Below are positions 23,506-31,079 of a stretch of DNA of 43,984 nucleotides, one piece after another. The stretch is from Prevotella sp. UBA746 (lineage in GTDB: Bacteria; Bacteroidota; Bacteroidia; Bacteroidales; Bacteroidaceae): assembly GCA_002298545.1 (NCBI GenBank), contig DBKQ01000039.1:6334-50317 (forward strand), given 5' to 3'. The notes beneath the pieces were generated by a model. It did not search any database and was not told the DNA's origin. It saw nothing but the letters and a program-made list of their open reading frames with translations. Position numbers and translations under genes: made by a program. Numbering within the stretch: position 1 is the first letter of the stretch; every line of letters starts with the position of its first letter.

Positions 23506-24795
23506 ATGAAAAAAAAACGCAATAAAACATACAAGTCCACCAAGGTCAGCTTATTACTCACGGCCACAGTAATAGCATCAATGATACCGACAGGACTCCA
23601 CGCTCAACGCAATGAGATTTTTAAAGACAATATAAAATCACTGCAAGTAGTGTGTGGCGAAAAATGGCTATCACTGCCGGTTATGCAACTTAGCGATAGC
23701 AACCATGACAATGTGATAAGAATTTCATTTGACGACCTAACACATACTTATCAGCGATACACATACAGTATAGAACACTGCGAAGCCGACTGGTCTACAT
23801 CTGACGGACTTTTCCAAAGCGACTATATTGAAGGTTTTGCTACAGACAACACTATCGATGACGTAGAAGAGTCTATTGGCACAAATGTACTTTACACGCA
23901 TTACAGCTTAACAATTCCTAACGACAGATGCAGTCTGAAACTCAGCGGCAACTACAAACTGACAGTAACCGACGACAATACCGGCGAGAAGATTCTGACG
24001 GCATGCTTCATGGTTGCCGAACCTTCTGCAACCGTAGGAATGGACGTAACAACAAATACCGACATTGACACAAACAAATCCCACCAGCAAGTGGGAATGA
24101 CAGTAAGATACAACTCGCTGCGCGTTATCGACCCCACTACACAGATAAAGACCGCAGTACTGCAAAATCGCCGTTGGGACAATGCAAAGATTAATACAAA
24201 ACCACAATATGCAACTGTCGACGGTCTGCAATGGACCCACAACCGCGAACTTATATTCGATGCCGGAAACGAATACCACAAGTTTGAGACTCTCGCCACC
24301 TCGCATGCAACAATGGGAGTAGACCACATTTCATGGGACGGTACCAACTATCATGCATGGCTCTACGAGAATGACCCGCGCCCTAACTATCTGTATGATG
24401 AAGATGCCGACGGCGCATTCTATATCCGCAATAGCGACAACATCGAGAATGATCGTGCCTCTGATTATATGTTTGTACATTTCACCCTCAACTGTCCTTC
24501 GCCTGTAAATAACGACGTCTATATAAACGGTGCATGGACATACGACAGTTTCATACCTTCATGGAAAATGGAATACAACAAAGAAAAGGCACATTACGAA
24601 GGTTGCGCCCTCTTAAAACAAGGATATTACTCCTTCCAATACGTAATGCGCACCCCTGAAGGTAAAACGGAAATAATGCCAACCGAAGGCAACTTTTTCC
24701 AAACAGAAAATAGATATTCTGCCCTGGTATATTTTCGGGGACAGGGAGAACGCACCGACCGACTCGTGGGATACAAAGAAATACAACTTAAATAA
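23506..24795 (+). CDS. DUF5103 / type IX secretion system plug-domain protein
   Basis: 429 residues. A basic N-terminus and hydrophobic stretch (SLLLTATVIASMIPTGLHAQ) form a signal peptide. The mature part begins with NEIFKDNIKSLQVV and contains the beta-sandwich repeats of DUF5103 (YTYSIEHCEADWSTS, YLYDEDADGAFYIRNSDN), the domain named T9SS plug. Homologues associate with the outer-membrane T9SS translocon. A good GGAGG sits 7 bp before the ATG, uncommon in this window. The second to fourth codons are nine consecutive A, a possible slippage site. A terminator follows at 24854. Confidence 0.85.
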   Translation: MKKKRNKTYKSTKVSLLLTATVIASMIPTGLHAQRNEIFKDNIKSLQVVCGEKWLSLPVMQLSDSNHDNVIRISFDDLTHTYQRYTYSIEHCEADWSTSDGLFQSDYIEGFATDNTIDDVEESIGTNVLYTHYSLTIPNDRCSLKLSGNYKLTVTDDNTGEKILTACFMVAEPSATVGMDVTTNTDIDTNKSHQQVGMTVRYNSLRVIDPTTQIKTAVLQNRRWDNAKINTKPQYATVDGLQWTHNRELIFDAGNEYHKFETLATSHATMGVDHISWDGTNYHAWLYENDPRPNYLYDEDADGAFYIRNSDNIENDRASDYMFVHFTLNCPSPVNNDVYINGAWTYDSFIPSWKMEYNKEKAHYEGCALLKQGYYSFQYVMRTPEGKTEIMPTEGNFFQTENRYSALVYFRGQGERTDRLVGYKEIQLK

Positions 24796-24853
24796 AGTAA
24801 GAAAAACATACATTGAACGCTTAACTATAAGCAAATGTATCAAACCTATTGAT

Positions 24854-24910
24854 AAACAGCGAGTAACATTTTCTGTTTCTTTTTGCACAGAATTTCTCGC
24901 TGTTTTTTTT
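24854..24910 (+). terminator. Terminator of the pth-DUF5103 unit
   Basis: AAACAGCGAG (24854-24863) pairs with CTCGCTGTTT (24896-24905), and the T-run continues to 24910. A minor internal TTCTG/CAGAA pairing is possible. Confidence 0.85.
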
Positions 24911-24933
24911 AGACATATTTTATACTTTTCCGC

Positions 24934-24963
24934 TTGCAGACTTCTTTTTTTTTCATACCTTTG
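24934..24963 (+). promoter_or_regulatory. Promoter of nrdDG
   Basis: TTG (24934-24936), 19-bp spacer and TACCTTTG (24956-24963). Predicted start near 24970. Confidence 0.75.
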
Positions 24964-24969
24964 CATCGG

Positions 24970-25191
24970 AAAAGAAAAACAAATCTGAAAACTTTCCAAG
25001 ACAAAAGAACTTAGAAGTTGTCCAAAACGGAAAACTTTTACTGAGTACACAACAAGTCACGCCATTTGATAAATCAGACATAAGTAATTGAATATAAAAT
25101 ATTTACATATATTTTTCAATATCTTATAAAATGTTAAAATAGAAAACTTTAAACCCAAATAAACAAATAAAAAAAATATTTTACCACAATC
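24970..25191 (+). promoter_or_regulatory. Long leader of nrdD with a triplicated 9-mer
   Basis: About 220 nt of AT-rich untranslated leader separate the promoter from ATG 25192. GAAAACTTT occurs three times (24987-24995, 25030-25038, 25142-25150). No cobalamin-riboswitch core and no strong hairpin is visible. Confidence 0.4.
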
Positions 25192-27294
25192 ATGGAAATA
25201 AAAAACTTCACCATTACCAAGCGCGACGGTTCAAAAGACCGCTTCAGTCTGGACAAGATAATGAGTGCCATAATCAAGGCGTTCAACTCTGTTGATGAGC
25301 CTACCGACTTAGGTTGCATATCAAAGATAATCGCAAACCTCGACATACATGAGGGCATTACCGTAGAAGACATACAAAACCAAGTGGAAGAATCGCTCAT
25401 GAAAGAGGGATACTATAGCGTTGCCAAGAGTTTCATGCTATACAGACAAAAGCACACCGAAGACCGCGAAACAATGGAGAAGCTGAAATTCCTCGCAGAC
25501 TACTGCCAAGCTTCTAACGCAGCTACCGGATCAAAATACGATGCCAATGCAAATGTTGAACACAAGAACACTGCTACTCTTATCGGAGAACTGCCGAAAT
25601 CAAGCTTTATAAGATTGAACAGACGTCTGCTGACTGACAGAATCAAAAAAATGTACGGAAAAGAGCTGTCAGACAAATACATCGACCTGCTCACACACCA
25701 TTTTATATATAAGAACGACGAAACAAGCCTCGCCAACTACTGCGCATCCATAACAATGTATCCGTGGCTTATAGGCGGCACTGCTGCCATCGGCGGAAAC
25801 TCTACAGCTCCAACCAATCTAAAATCATTCTGCGGAGGCTTCGTAAATATGGTGTTCATGGTATCGAGCATGCTGAGCGGCGCATGCGCCACACCTGAAT
25901 TTCTAATGTATCTGAACTATTTCATCGGACTGGAATATGGCAAAGACTATTGGGAGCATGCAGACAAGGTTGTAGACCTATCAGCAAAGCAGCGCACCAT
26001 CGACAAAATAATTACCGACTGCTTCGAGCAAATAGTCTACTCCATAAACCAACCTACAGGAGCAAGAAACTACCAGGCGGTATTCTGGAATATTGCATAT
26101 TACGACAAACCTTATTTCGAGAGCCTTTTTGGTGAATTCTATTTTCCAGACGGAAGTCAACCGGACTGGAACGGACTGAGCTGGCTGCAAAAACGTTTCA
26201 TGAAATGGTTTAACAAGGAGCGTACGAAGACCGTCCTTACCTTCCCTGTTGAAACAATGGCACTCCTTTCCGACGGCAAGGACGTGCTCGACAAGGAATG
26301 GGGCGACTTTACAGCCGAGATGTACTCTGAAGGACATTCGTTCTTTACATACATGAGCGACAACGCCGACTCCCTAAGCTCATGCTGCCGACTGAGAAAC
26401 GAAATTCAAGACAACGGTTTCAGCTATACGCTCGGTGCAGGCGGTGTGTCTACAGGCTCCAAAAGTGTTCTCACCATTAACCTGAACAGGTGTATACAAT
26501 ATGCCGTAAACAATAAACTCGACTACAAGGAATATCTTGCAAAGGTCGTTGACCTCGTACACAAAGTACAACTCGCCTACAACGAGAACCTGAAAGAGCT
26601 TCAAAAGCAAGGCATGCTGCCACTCTTCGATGCCGGCTACATAAATATGGGACGCCAGTATCTTACTATAGGAGTGAACGGACTCGTGGAAGCTGCCGAA
26701 TTCCTCGGACTCTCCATTACTGACAACCCAGACTATCTGGCTTTCGTACAGGGTGTACTCGGAATTGTAGAAGAATACAACAAGAAATACAGAACGAAGG
26801 ACGTGATGTTCAACTGCGAGATGATTCCGGCAGAGAACGTCGGTGTGAAACATGCGAAATGGGATCGAGAAGACGGATACTTCGTACCGCGCGACTGCTA
26901 CAACAGCTATTTCTACATTGTTGAAGACGACTCGCTGAATATTATAGACAAATTCAAGATGCACGGTGCGCCCTATATAGAGCATCTCACCGGTGGATCC
27001 GCCCTGCACATGAACCTCGACGAACACCTTTCAAAGGAACAATACCGCCAGCTGCTGCGCGTTGCTGCCAAAGAGGGATGCAACTACTTCACGTTCAATA
27101 TCCCAAACACCATCTGTAACGACTGCGGCTATATCGACAAGCGATACCTCAAGGAATGTCCTCATTGCCACAGCAAGAACGTGGACTACATGACGCGCAT
27201 CATTGGCTACCTGAAGAGGGTCAGCAATTTCTCTGCCGCCCGACAGGAAGAGGCTCACCGACGTTATTATGCCGGAAAGGAGAAACTGGCATAA
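25192..27294 (+). CDS. nrdD: Anaerobic ribonucleoside-triphosphate reductase
   Basis: 700 residues. An ATP-cone allosteric domain at about 1-90 (ITKRDGSKDRFSLDKIMSAI) precedes the glycyl radical barrel. The C-terminus has a zinc site with cysteines at 642, 645, 656 and 659 and the radical Gly672 in RIIGYLKRVSNFS. It reduces ribonucleotides to deoxynucleotides under anoxia, usually with formate as reductant. The sequence around the glycine differs from the E. coli RVCGYL form but keeps Gly-Tyr-Leu. Followed after 18 bp by its activase. Confidence 0.96.
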   Translation: MEIKNFTITKRDGSKDRFSLDKIMSAIIKAFNSVDEPTDLGCISKIIANLDIHEGITVEDIQNQVEESLMKEGYYSVAKSFMLYRQKHTEDRETMEKLKFLADYCQASNAATGSKYDANANVEHKNTATLIGELPKSSFIRLNRRLLTDRIKKMYGKELSDKYIDLLTHHFIYKNDETSLANYCASITMYPWLIGGTAAIGGNSTAPTNLKSFCGGFVNMVFMVSSMLSGACATPEFLMYLNYFIGLEYGKDYWEHADKVVDLSAKQRTIDKIITDCFEQIVYSINQPTGARNYQAVFWNIAYYDKPYFESLFGEFYFPDGSQPDWNGLSWLQKRFMKWFNKERTKTVLTFPVETMALLSDGKDVLDKEWGDFTAEMYSEGHSFFTYMSDNADSLSSCCRLRNEIQDNGFSYTLGAGGVSTGSKSVLTINLNRCIQYAVNNKLDYKEYLAKVVDLVHKVQLAYNENLKELQKQGMLPLFDAGYINMGRQYLTIGVNGLVEAAEFLGLSITDNPDYLAFVQGVLGIVEEYNKKYRTKDVMFNCEMIPAENVGVKHAKWDREDGYFVPRDCYNSYFYIVEDDSLNIIDKFKMHGAPYIEHLTGGSALHMNLDEHLSKEQYRQLLRVAAKEGCNYFTFNIPNTICNDCGYIDKRYLKECPHCHSKNVDYMTRIIGYLKRVSNFSAARQEEAHRRYYAGKEKLA

Positions 27295-27312
27295 AGAATA
27301 AGGGAAACAGAA

Positions 27313-27780
27313 ATGCTTAAACACGTAAACTGCGGCATCGTGTTTCAGGAGATCCCAGACGAGGTTACTCTCTCTATCAACATCTCTAACTGTCCCTGCC
27401 ATTGCCCCGGCTGCCACAGCAGTTATCTTTGGGACGATATCGGAGAGGAACTCAACAAGAACACGATTGACGCTTTTATGGAGAAATACGGCGACGACAT
27501 CACCTGCATATGCTTTATGGGCGGTGATGCATCGCCTTCTGATGTGGAACGACTTGCACAATATATACACTCTACCTATCCAACTATTAAGGTAGGATGG
27601 TATAGTGGCAGACAAACAGTCTCCAGAGACATCTGCCAGGAGAACTTCGACTATATAAAGCTCGGACCGTATATTGAGCACCTCGGCGCACTGAAGGAAA
27701 GGACAACTAACCAGCGCCTGTATAAGAAACTCGCCGACGGGTCGTTTCAAGACATAACATCAAGGTTCTGGCGAAAATAA
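27313..27780 (+). CDS. nrdG: Anaerobic ribonucleotide reductase activating protein (radical SAM)
   Basis: 155 residues. The radical-SAM cluster motif C27-x3-C31-x2-C34 (NCPCHCPGCHS) is followed by the Gly-rich SAM-binding segment CFMGGDASPSDVE. It generates the glycyl radical on NrdD using SAM and reduced ferredoxin/flavodoxin. Shares the nrdD transcript and ends at the terminator at 27797. Confidence 0.95.
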   Translation: MLKHVNCGIVFQEIPDEVTLSINISNCPCHCPGCHSSYLWDDIGEELNKNTIDAFMEKYGDDITCICFMGGDASPSDVERLAQYIHSTYPTIKVGWYSGRQTVSRDICQENFDYIKLGPYIEHLGALKERTTNQRLYKKLADGSFQDITSRFWRK

Positions 27781-27796
27781 AGCCCACTACTCATTG

Positions 27797-27842
27797 TCCA
27801 TCACTTACGGCTAATTGCCTGTCGGTGATGGATATTTTTTTT
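27797..27842 (+). terminator. nrdDG terminator
   Basis: TCCATCAC (27797-27804) pairs with GTGATGGA (27825-27832) and is followed by TATTTTTTTT. Confidence 0.85.
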
Positions 27843-27914
27843 AGCTATACTTTTGATAAACACACAAAACTAATTTTTTTCTTCGAGAATATTTCAAATA
27901 TCGGGATGTGAAAT

Positions 27915-28004
27915 AAGTTATTGCAAACTTGGAAATGAATATTGCAAACTTGGAAATGAATATTGCAAACTTGGAAATATATATTGCAAAGTTTACAATA
28001 ACTT
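27915..28004. repeat. 21-bp tandem repeats enclosed by a 16-bp inverted repeat
   Basis: Units starting TATTGCAAACTTGG at 27919, 27940 and 27961 are 21 bp long and nearly identical; a fourth, degenerate unit starts at 27982. The array is bounded by AAGTTATTGCAAACTT (27915-27930) and AAGTTTACAATAACTT (27989-28004), which are complementary at 15 of 16 positions. The remaining 27843-28184 interval is AT-rich and shows no gene. Confidence 0.75.
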
Positions 28005-28184
28005 TTTTACTGCGCTTAAAAATAATTTTGTTTGGCTCAACGATTTTACTGACCACTTTTAGCATTATTGTCAATGCAGGTTGACTCAGTTACTACTTAC
28101 CTATATATATAACATTGACTTACAACATGGATTAACGATTTATAAAGAAAGTTACAACATTGCGCAAAAAACACACAACATAGT

Positions 28185-28192
28185 TATATTTG
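28185..28192 (+). promoter_or_regulatory. -7 element of the small secreted protein gene
   Basis: TATATTTG fits TAnnTTTG; TTG at 28160-28162 is 22 bp upstream, slightly far for a -33 box. Leader of about 70 nt before ATG 28268. Confidence 0.5.
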
Positions 28193-28267
28193 CAGCATCA
28201 TACATCACCGAGATGTGTCATAGTAAAAAAGATTATACATCACATAAAAGATGGAGGAACAACCATT

Positions 28268-28735
28268 ATGAATAAGATATTAGGAATTACCACAATCGGT
28301 TTGGCATTAGGATTAACTGTACCGACAACTTGTTCTGCACAGGATACAATCGAAAAAGAAACGACCTTACTGAAGGCAAAAGCCAATCACGCAATCCCAG
28401 ACAGCAAGACATTCGCTGCAAGATTCGGGAACTTCGTTGACGGAGTGACAAGATGCGACACCCTTTCGAGCCATCAGAAATCTGAAATCAGCAATGAATA
28501 CAAGGAGTTTATCGCAGAATACAAAGCTGTAAACGACAGTCTGAGCGACGAAGATATCCGTTCATGCAGCAAACTGAAAGTAAAATACCAAAAGGCAATG
28601 ACGCGAATATTCGTAAACAACGCAGCCGACGACGTGAGCGATACAGCACAGGGCGTAGGCAAAAGCGTGTCGAAGTTCTTCAAAAGAACAAAGAAGAAGG
28701 TTCAAGGAGCTGTAGACGGTTTTAAAAAGAACTAA
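28268..28735 (+). CDS. Small secreted protein of unknown function
   Basis: 155 residues from ATG 28268. A signal peptide (MNKILGITTIGLALGLTVPTT, cleavage probably after CSA) precedes a mostly helical, Lys- and Asp-rich mature domain; the last 30 residues are basic (FFKRTKKKVQGAVDGFKK). No family recognised. A start at 28190 in frame would place the signal peptide internally and would begin inside the -7 box, so it is rejected. Periplasmic or surface location is expected. Confidence 0.75.
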   Translation: MNKILGITTIGLALGLTVPTTCSAQDTIEKETTLLKAKANHAIPDSKTFAARFGNFVDGVTRCDTLSSHQKSEISNEYKEFIAEYKAVNDSLSDEDIRSCSKLKVKYQKAMTRIFVNNAADDVSDTAQGVGKSVSKFFKRTKKKVQGAVDGFKKN

Positions 28736-28778
28736 GACTGAAACTGCTGCACACAACAATGAAAAATCAAGGCTTTTA

Positions 28779-28809
28779 TTTGCCATTAGCTTAATTTTCA
28801 TTACCTTTG
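28779..28809 (+). promoter_or_regulatory. Promoter of the GH13 gene
   Basis: TTTG (28779-28782), 19-bp spacer, TACCTTTG (28802-28809); ATG follows at 28833. Confidence 0.75.
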
Positions 28810-28832
28810 CGGAGAAAGACAAGACTAAAATC

Positions 28833-30506
28833 ATGGAAAAGATTATAATATATCAGATTTTCACGCGCCTTTTCGGCAACGAAAACACTACGCGTAAGTA
28901 TAACGGCTCTATTACAGATAACGGATGTGGCAAACTCAACAAGTTTACACCTGCTGTACTTAGACAGATAAGAGGGCTCGGAGTTACCCACATTTGGTAC
29001 ACGGGAGTAATACGCCATGCCACCACAACTGACTATACAAACTACAGAATACCAAAGCAACACCCGGCTGTTGTAAAGGGAAATGCCGGTAGTCCGTATG
29101 CCATTGCTGACTATTATGATATTGATCCCGACCTGGCTACAAACGTTAAGCGAAGGATGCTCGAGTTTGAAAGACTCGTAAAGCGTACACACGAGGCTGG
29201 AATGAAAGTAATTATCGATTTCGTGCCAAACCATGTAGCAAGGCAATACAAATCTATAACAAAGCCGAACAGGGTAAAGGATTTCGGCGAGGATGATGAC
29301 ACGGGAAAGCAGTTCTACCCTATGAATAATTTCTATTACTGTCCCGGTCAGGACTTTGCCCCTTATATCGACCTTTACCATGGCGAACCATTGCCATACG
29401 AGGAATTTCCAGCCAAGGCAACAGGAAACGACTTCTTTGGCAACCGACCGGGAAAGAATGACTGGTATGAAACAGTGAAACTCAACTACGGAGTTGACTA
29501 CTGCGACTATGGCGGAATATCCAAACACTTCAGCCCGATACCTGATACCTGGGTTAAGATGCTCGACATTCTGCTATTTTGGGCTGGAAAAGGCGTTGAT
29601 GCTTTCCGCTGCGACATGGCAGAAATGGTACCGTCGGAATTCTGGAGCTGGGCAACAATGGAAGTGAGAAGGAAATTCAAGAACATCGCATTTATCGGTG
29701 AAGTATACAACCCGGCACGATACAGAGAATACATTGCTGCCGGATTTAACTATCTGTATGACAAAGTAGGAATGTATGACTGCATGAGGGCTGTGGTTTG
29801 TGGAAACAGACCTGCTTCAGACATTACATACCAATGGCAACAGACTGACGATATCGCCGGCAATATGCTATATTTTCTCGAAAATCACGACGAACAGAGA
29901 CTGGCGAGCGACTTCTTCGCCCACAACGGAATGAAGGGAGTGCCGGCACTCGCAGTAAATGTACTTATGCGCAAAAACCCGTTTATGCTCTATGCCGGAC
30001 AAGAATACGGCGAGCGCGGAATGGACGAAGAAGGATTCAGCGGCAAGGACGGCAGAACAACAATCTTCGACTATTGGTCGCTCGATTCGCTGATACACGG
30101 ATTTTTATCAAGAAGGCAACTTACTGCCGAAGAGAAAAATTTGGAAGCTACATACAAGAAATTGCTGAACATTGCCATAACGGAAAAGGCTGTAAGCGAT
30201 GGAGAGTTTTTCGATTTGATGTATGTAAATCCTACTTCTGAATTTTTCGATTCAGCCAGGCAATATGCCTTTCTGCGTAAATACAAGAACGAAACGCTGC
30301 TCGTTGTAGCTAACTTCTCCGATACGGAGGCTGACGTAAAAATCAATATTCCGCAACATGCCTTCGATTACCTGAATCTCCCTGACGAAATTACAGACGC
30401 CGTAGACTTAATGAATGGTGAAACAAGTAAGATATGTCTTTCGACGGAGAGTCCTGTTTCGCTACTTGTCAGTCCTAACAGCGCAAGGGTTCTGAAAATA
30501 AAATAA
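28833..30506 (+). CDS. Alpha-amylase family (GH13) glycoside hydrolase, cytoplasmic
   Basis: 557 residues, no signal peptide. GH13 conserved regions are all present: region I DFVPNH (129-134), region II GVDAFRCDMAE with nucleophile D261, region III FIGEVYNP with acid/base E290, and region IV FLENHDEQRLA with D353. A C-terminal beta domain (about 470-557) resembles domain C. It acts on alpha-glucans or oligosaccharides; being intracellular it may process imported maltodextrin or storage glycogen. No PUL genes (susC/D) adjoin it. It is followed after 15 bp by the AlaX-like gene, with which it seems to share a transcript. Confidence 0.9.
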   Translation: MEKIIIYQIFTRLFGNENTTRKYNGSITDNGCGKLNKFTPAVLRQIRGLGVTHIWYTGVIRHATTTDYTNYRIPKQHPAVVKGNAGSPYAIADYYDIDPDLATNVKRRMLEFERLVKRTHEAGMKVIIDFVPNHVARQYKSITKPNRVKDFGEDDDTGKQFYPMNNFYYCPGQDFAPYIDLYHGEPLPYEEFPAKATGNDFFGNRPGKNDWYETVKLNYGVDYCDYGGISKHFSPIPDTWVKMLDILLFWAGKGVDAFRCDMAEMVPSEFWSWATMEVRRKFKNIAFIGEVYNPARYREYIAAGFNYLYDKVGMYDCMRAVVCGNRPASDITYQWQQTDDIAGNMLYFLENHDEQRLASDFFAHNGMKGVPALAVNVLMRKNPFMLYAGQEYGERGMDEEGFSGKDGRTTIFDYWSLDSLIHGFLSRRQLTAEEKNLEATYKKLLNIAITEKAVSDGEFFDLMYVNPTSEFFDSARQYAFLRKYKNETLLVVANFSDTEADVKINIPQHAFDYLNLPDEITDAVDLMNGETSKICLSTESPVSLLVSPNSARVLKIK

Positions 30507-30521
30507 TATCCAATAATTGTC

Positions 30522-30992
30522 ATGAATACCGAAATTGAGCTTAATGCCCACAATAAAGAGGAGTTTCCGCCGGCTCACACTGCCGAACATCTGCTTAACC
30601 AGACGATAGTGAGGATGTTTGGCTGCGAACGGTCGAGAAATGCCCACATAGAACGCAAAAAGAGCAAGATAAGCTACATCCTTGACCATAAACCTAACCG
30701 CAAGGAGGAAAATGAGATTGAGAAAAGGATGAACGAACTTATCGAGGAGGACTTACCTGTAACATACGAATTTGTTGACCGCAACCATATCCCTGATGGT
30801 GTAAAACTTGATCGGCTGCCTGAAGATGCATCTGAAACGTTGCGCCTTGTCCGCATTGGCGACTACGATGTTTGTCCTTGTATCGGGAAGCATGTGCGTT
30901 CTACAAGTCAAATAGGCAGGTTCGTTTTGCTCGGTACCAACTGGGATGAAGAGAAACACTCATTCCGCATAAGATTCAAAGTAGTACAGTAA
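30522..30992 (+). CDS. AlaX-like tRNA-editing domain protein
   Basis: 156 residues. The zinc quartet of the AlaRS/ThrRS editing fold is complete: H19 and H23 in HTAEHLLNQ, and C120 and H124 in CPCIGKHV. The size matches a free-standing editing protein, without a glycine-rich AlaRS motif or catalytic synthetase domain. Such proteins hydrolyse mischarged tRNA (Ser-tRNA-Ala in known AlaX). The exact substrate is not decidable here. Ends at a bidirectional terminator. Confidence 0.82.
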   Translation: MNTEIELNAHNKEEFPPAHTAEHLLNQTIVRMFGCERSRNAHIERKKSKISYILDHKPNRKEENEIEKRMNELIEEDLPVTYEFVDRNHIPDGVKLDRLPEDASETLRLVRIGDYDVCPCIGKHVRSTSQIGRFVLLGTNWDEEKHSFRIRFKVVQ

Positions 30993-31012
30993 AAAAAAAT
31001 TAAGAATAAAAA

Positions 31013-31075
31013 AATCTCCAAATCCTGATATTCTTGATAAACGGTTCAAGAAACGGGAATTGGAGATTCTTTTTA
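31013..31075. terminator. Bidirectional branched terminator
   Basis: AATCTCCAA (31013-31021) pairs with TTGGAGATT (31060-31068) and an inner TTCTTGA/TCAAGAA hairpin (31031-31051). T-rich tails lie on both strands, serving the AlaX-like gene and the convergent rng. Confidence 0.8.
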
Positions 31076-31079
31076 TGGA

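Noticed and set aside
24970..25191. A cobalamin riboswitch in the nrdD leader
   Set aside because: The B12-box core was not found and the leader shows no extended helices.
26380..27750. Two long minus-strand frames opposite nrdD and nrdG
   Set aside because: Both are antisense to genes with clear catalytic motifs and show no domain of their own.
27841..28074. A 77-codon minus-strand frame with ISKFAIF heptad repeats
   Set aside because: The repetition comes from the 21-bp DNA repeats; there is no promoter or start context and part of the frame overlaps the nrdDG terminator.
28081..28275. A 64-codon plus-strand frame before the small secreted protein
   Set aside because: It spans the -7 box of that gene and has no supporting features.
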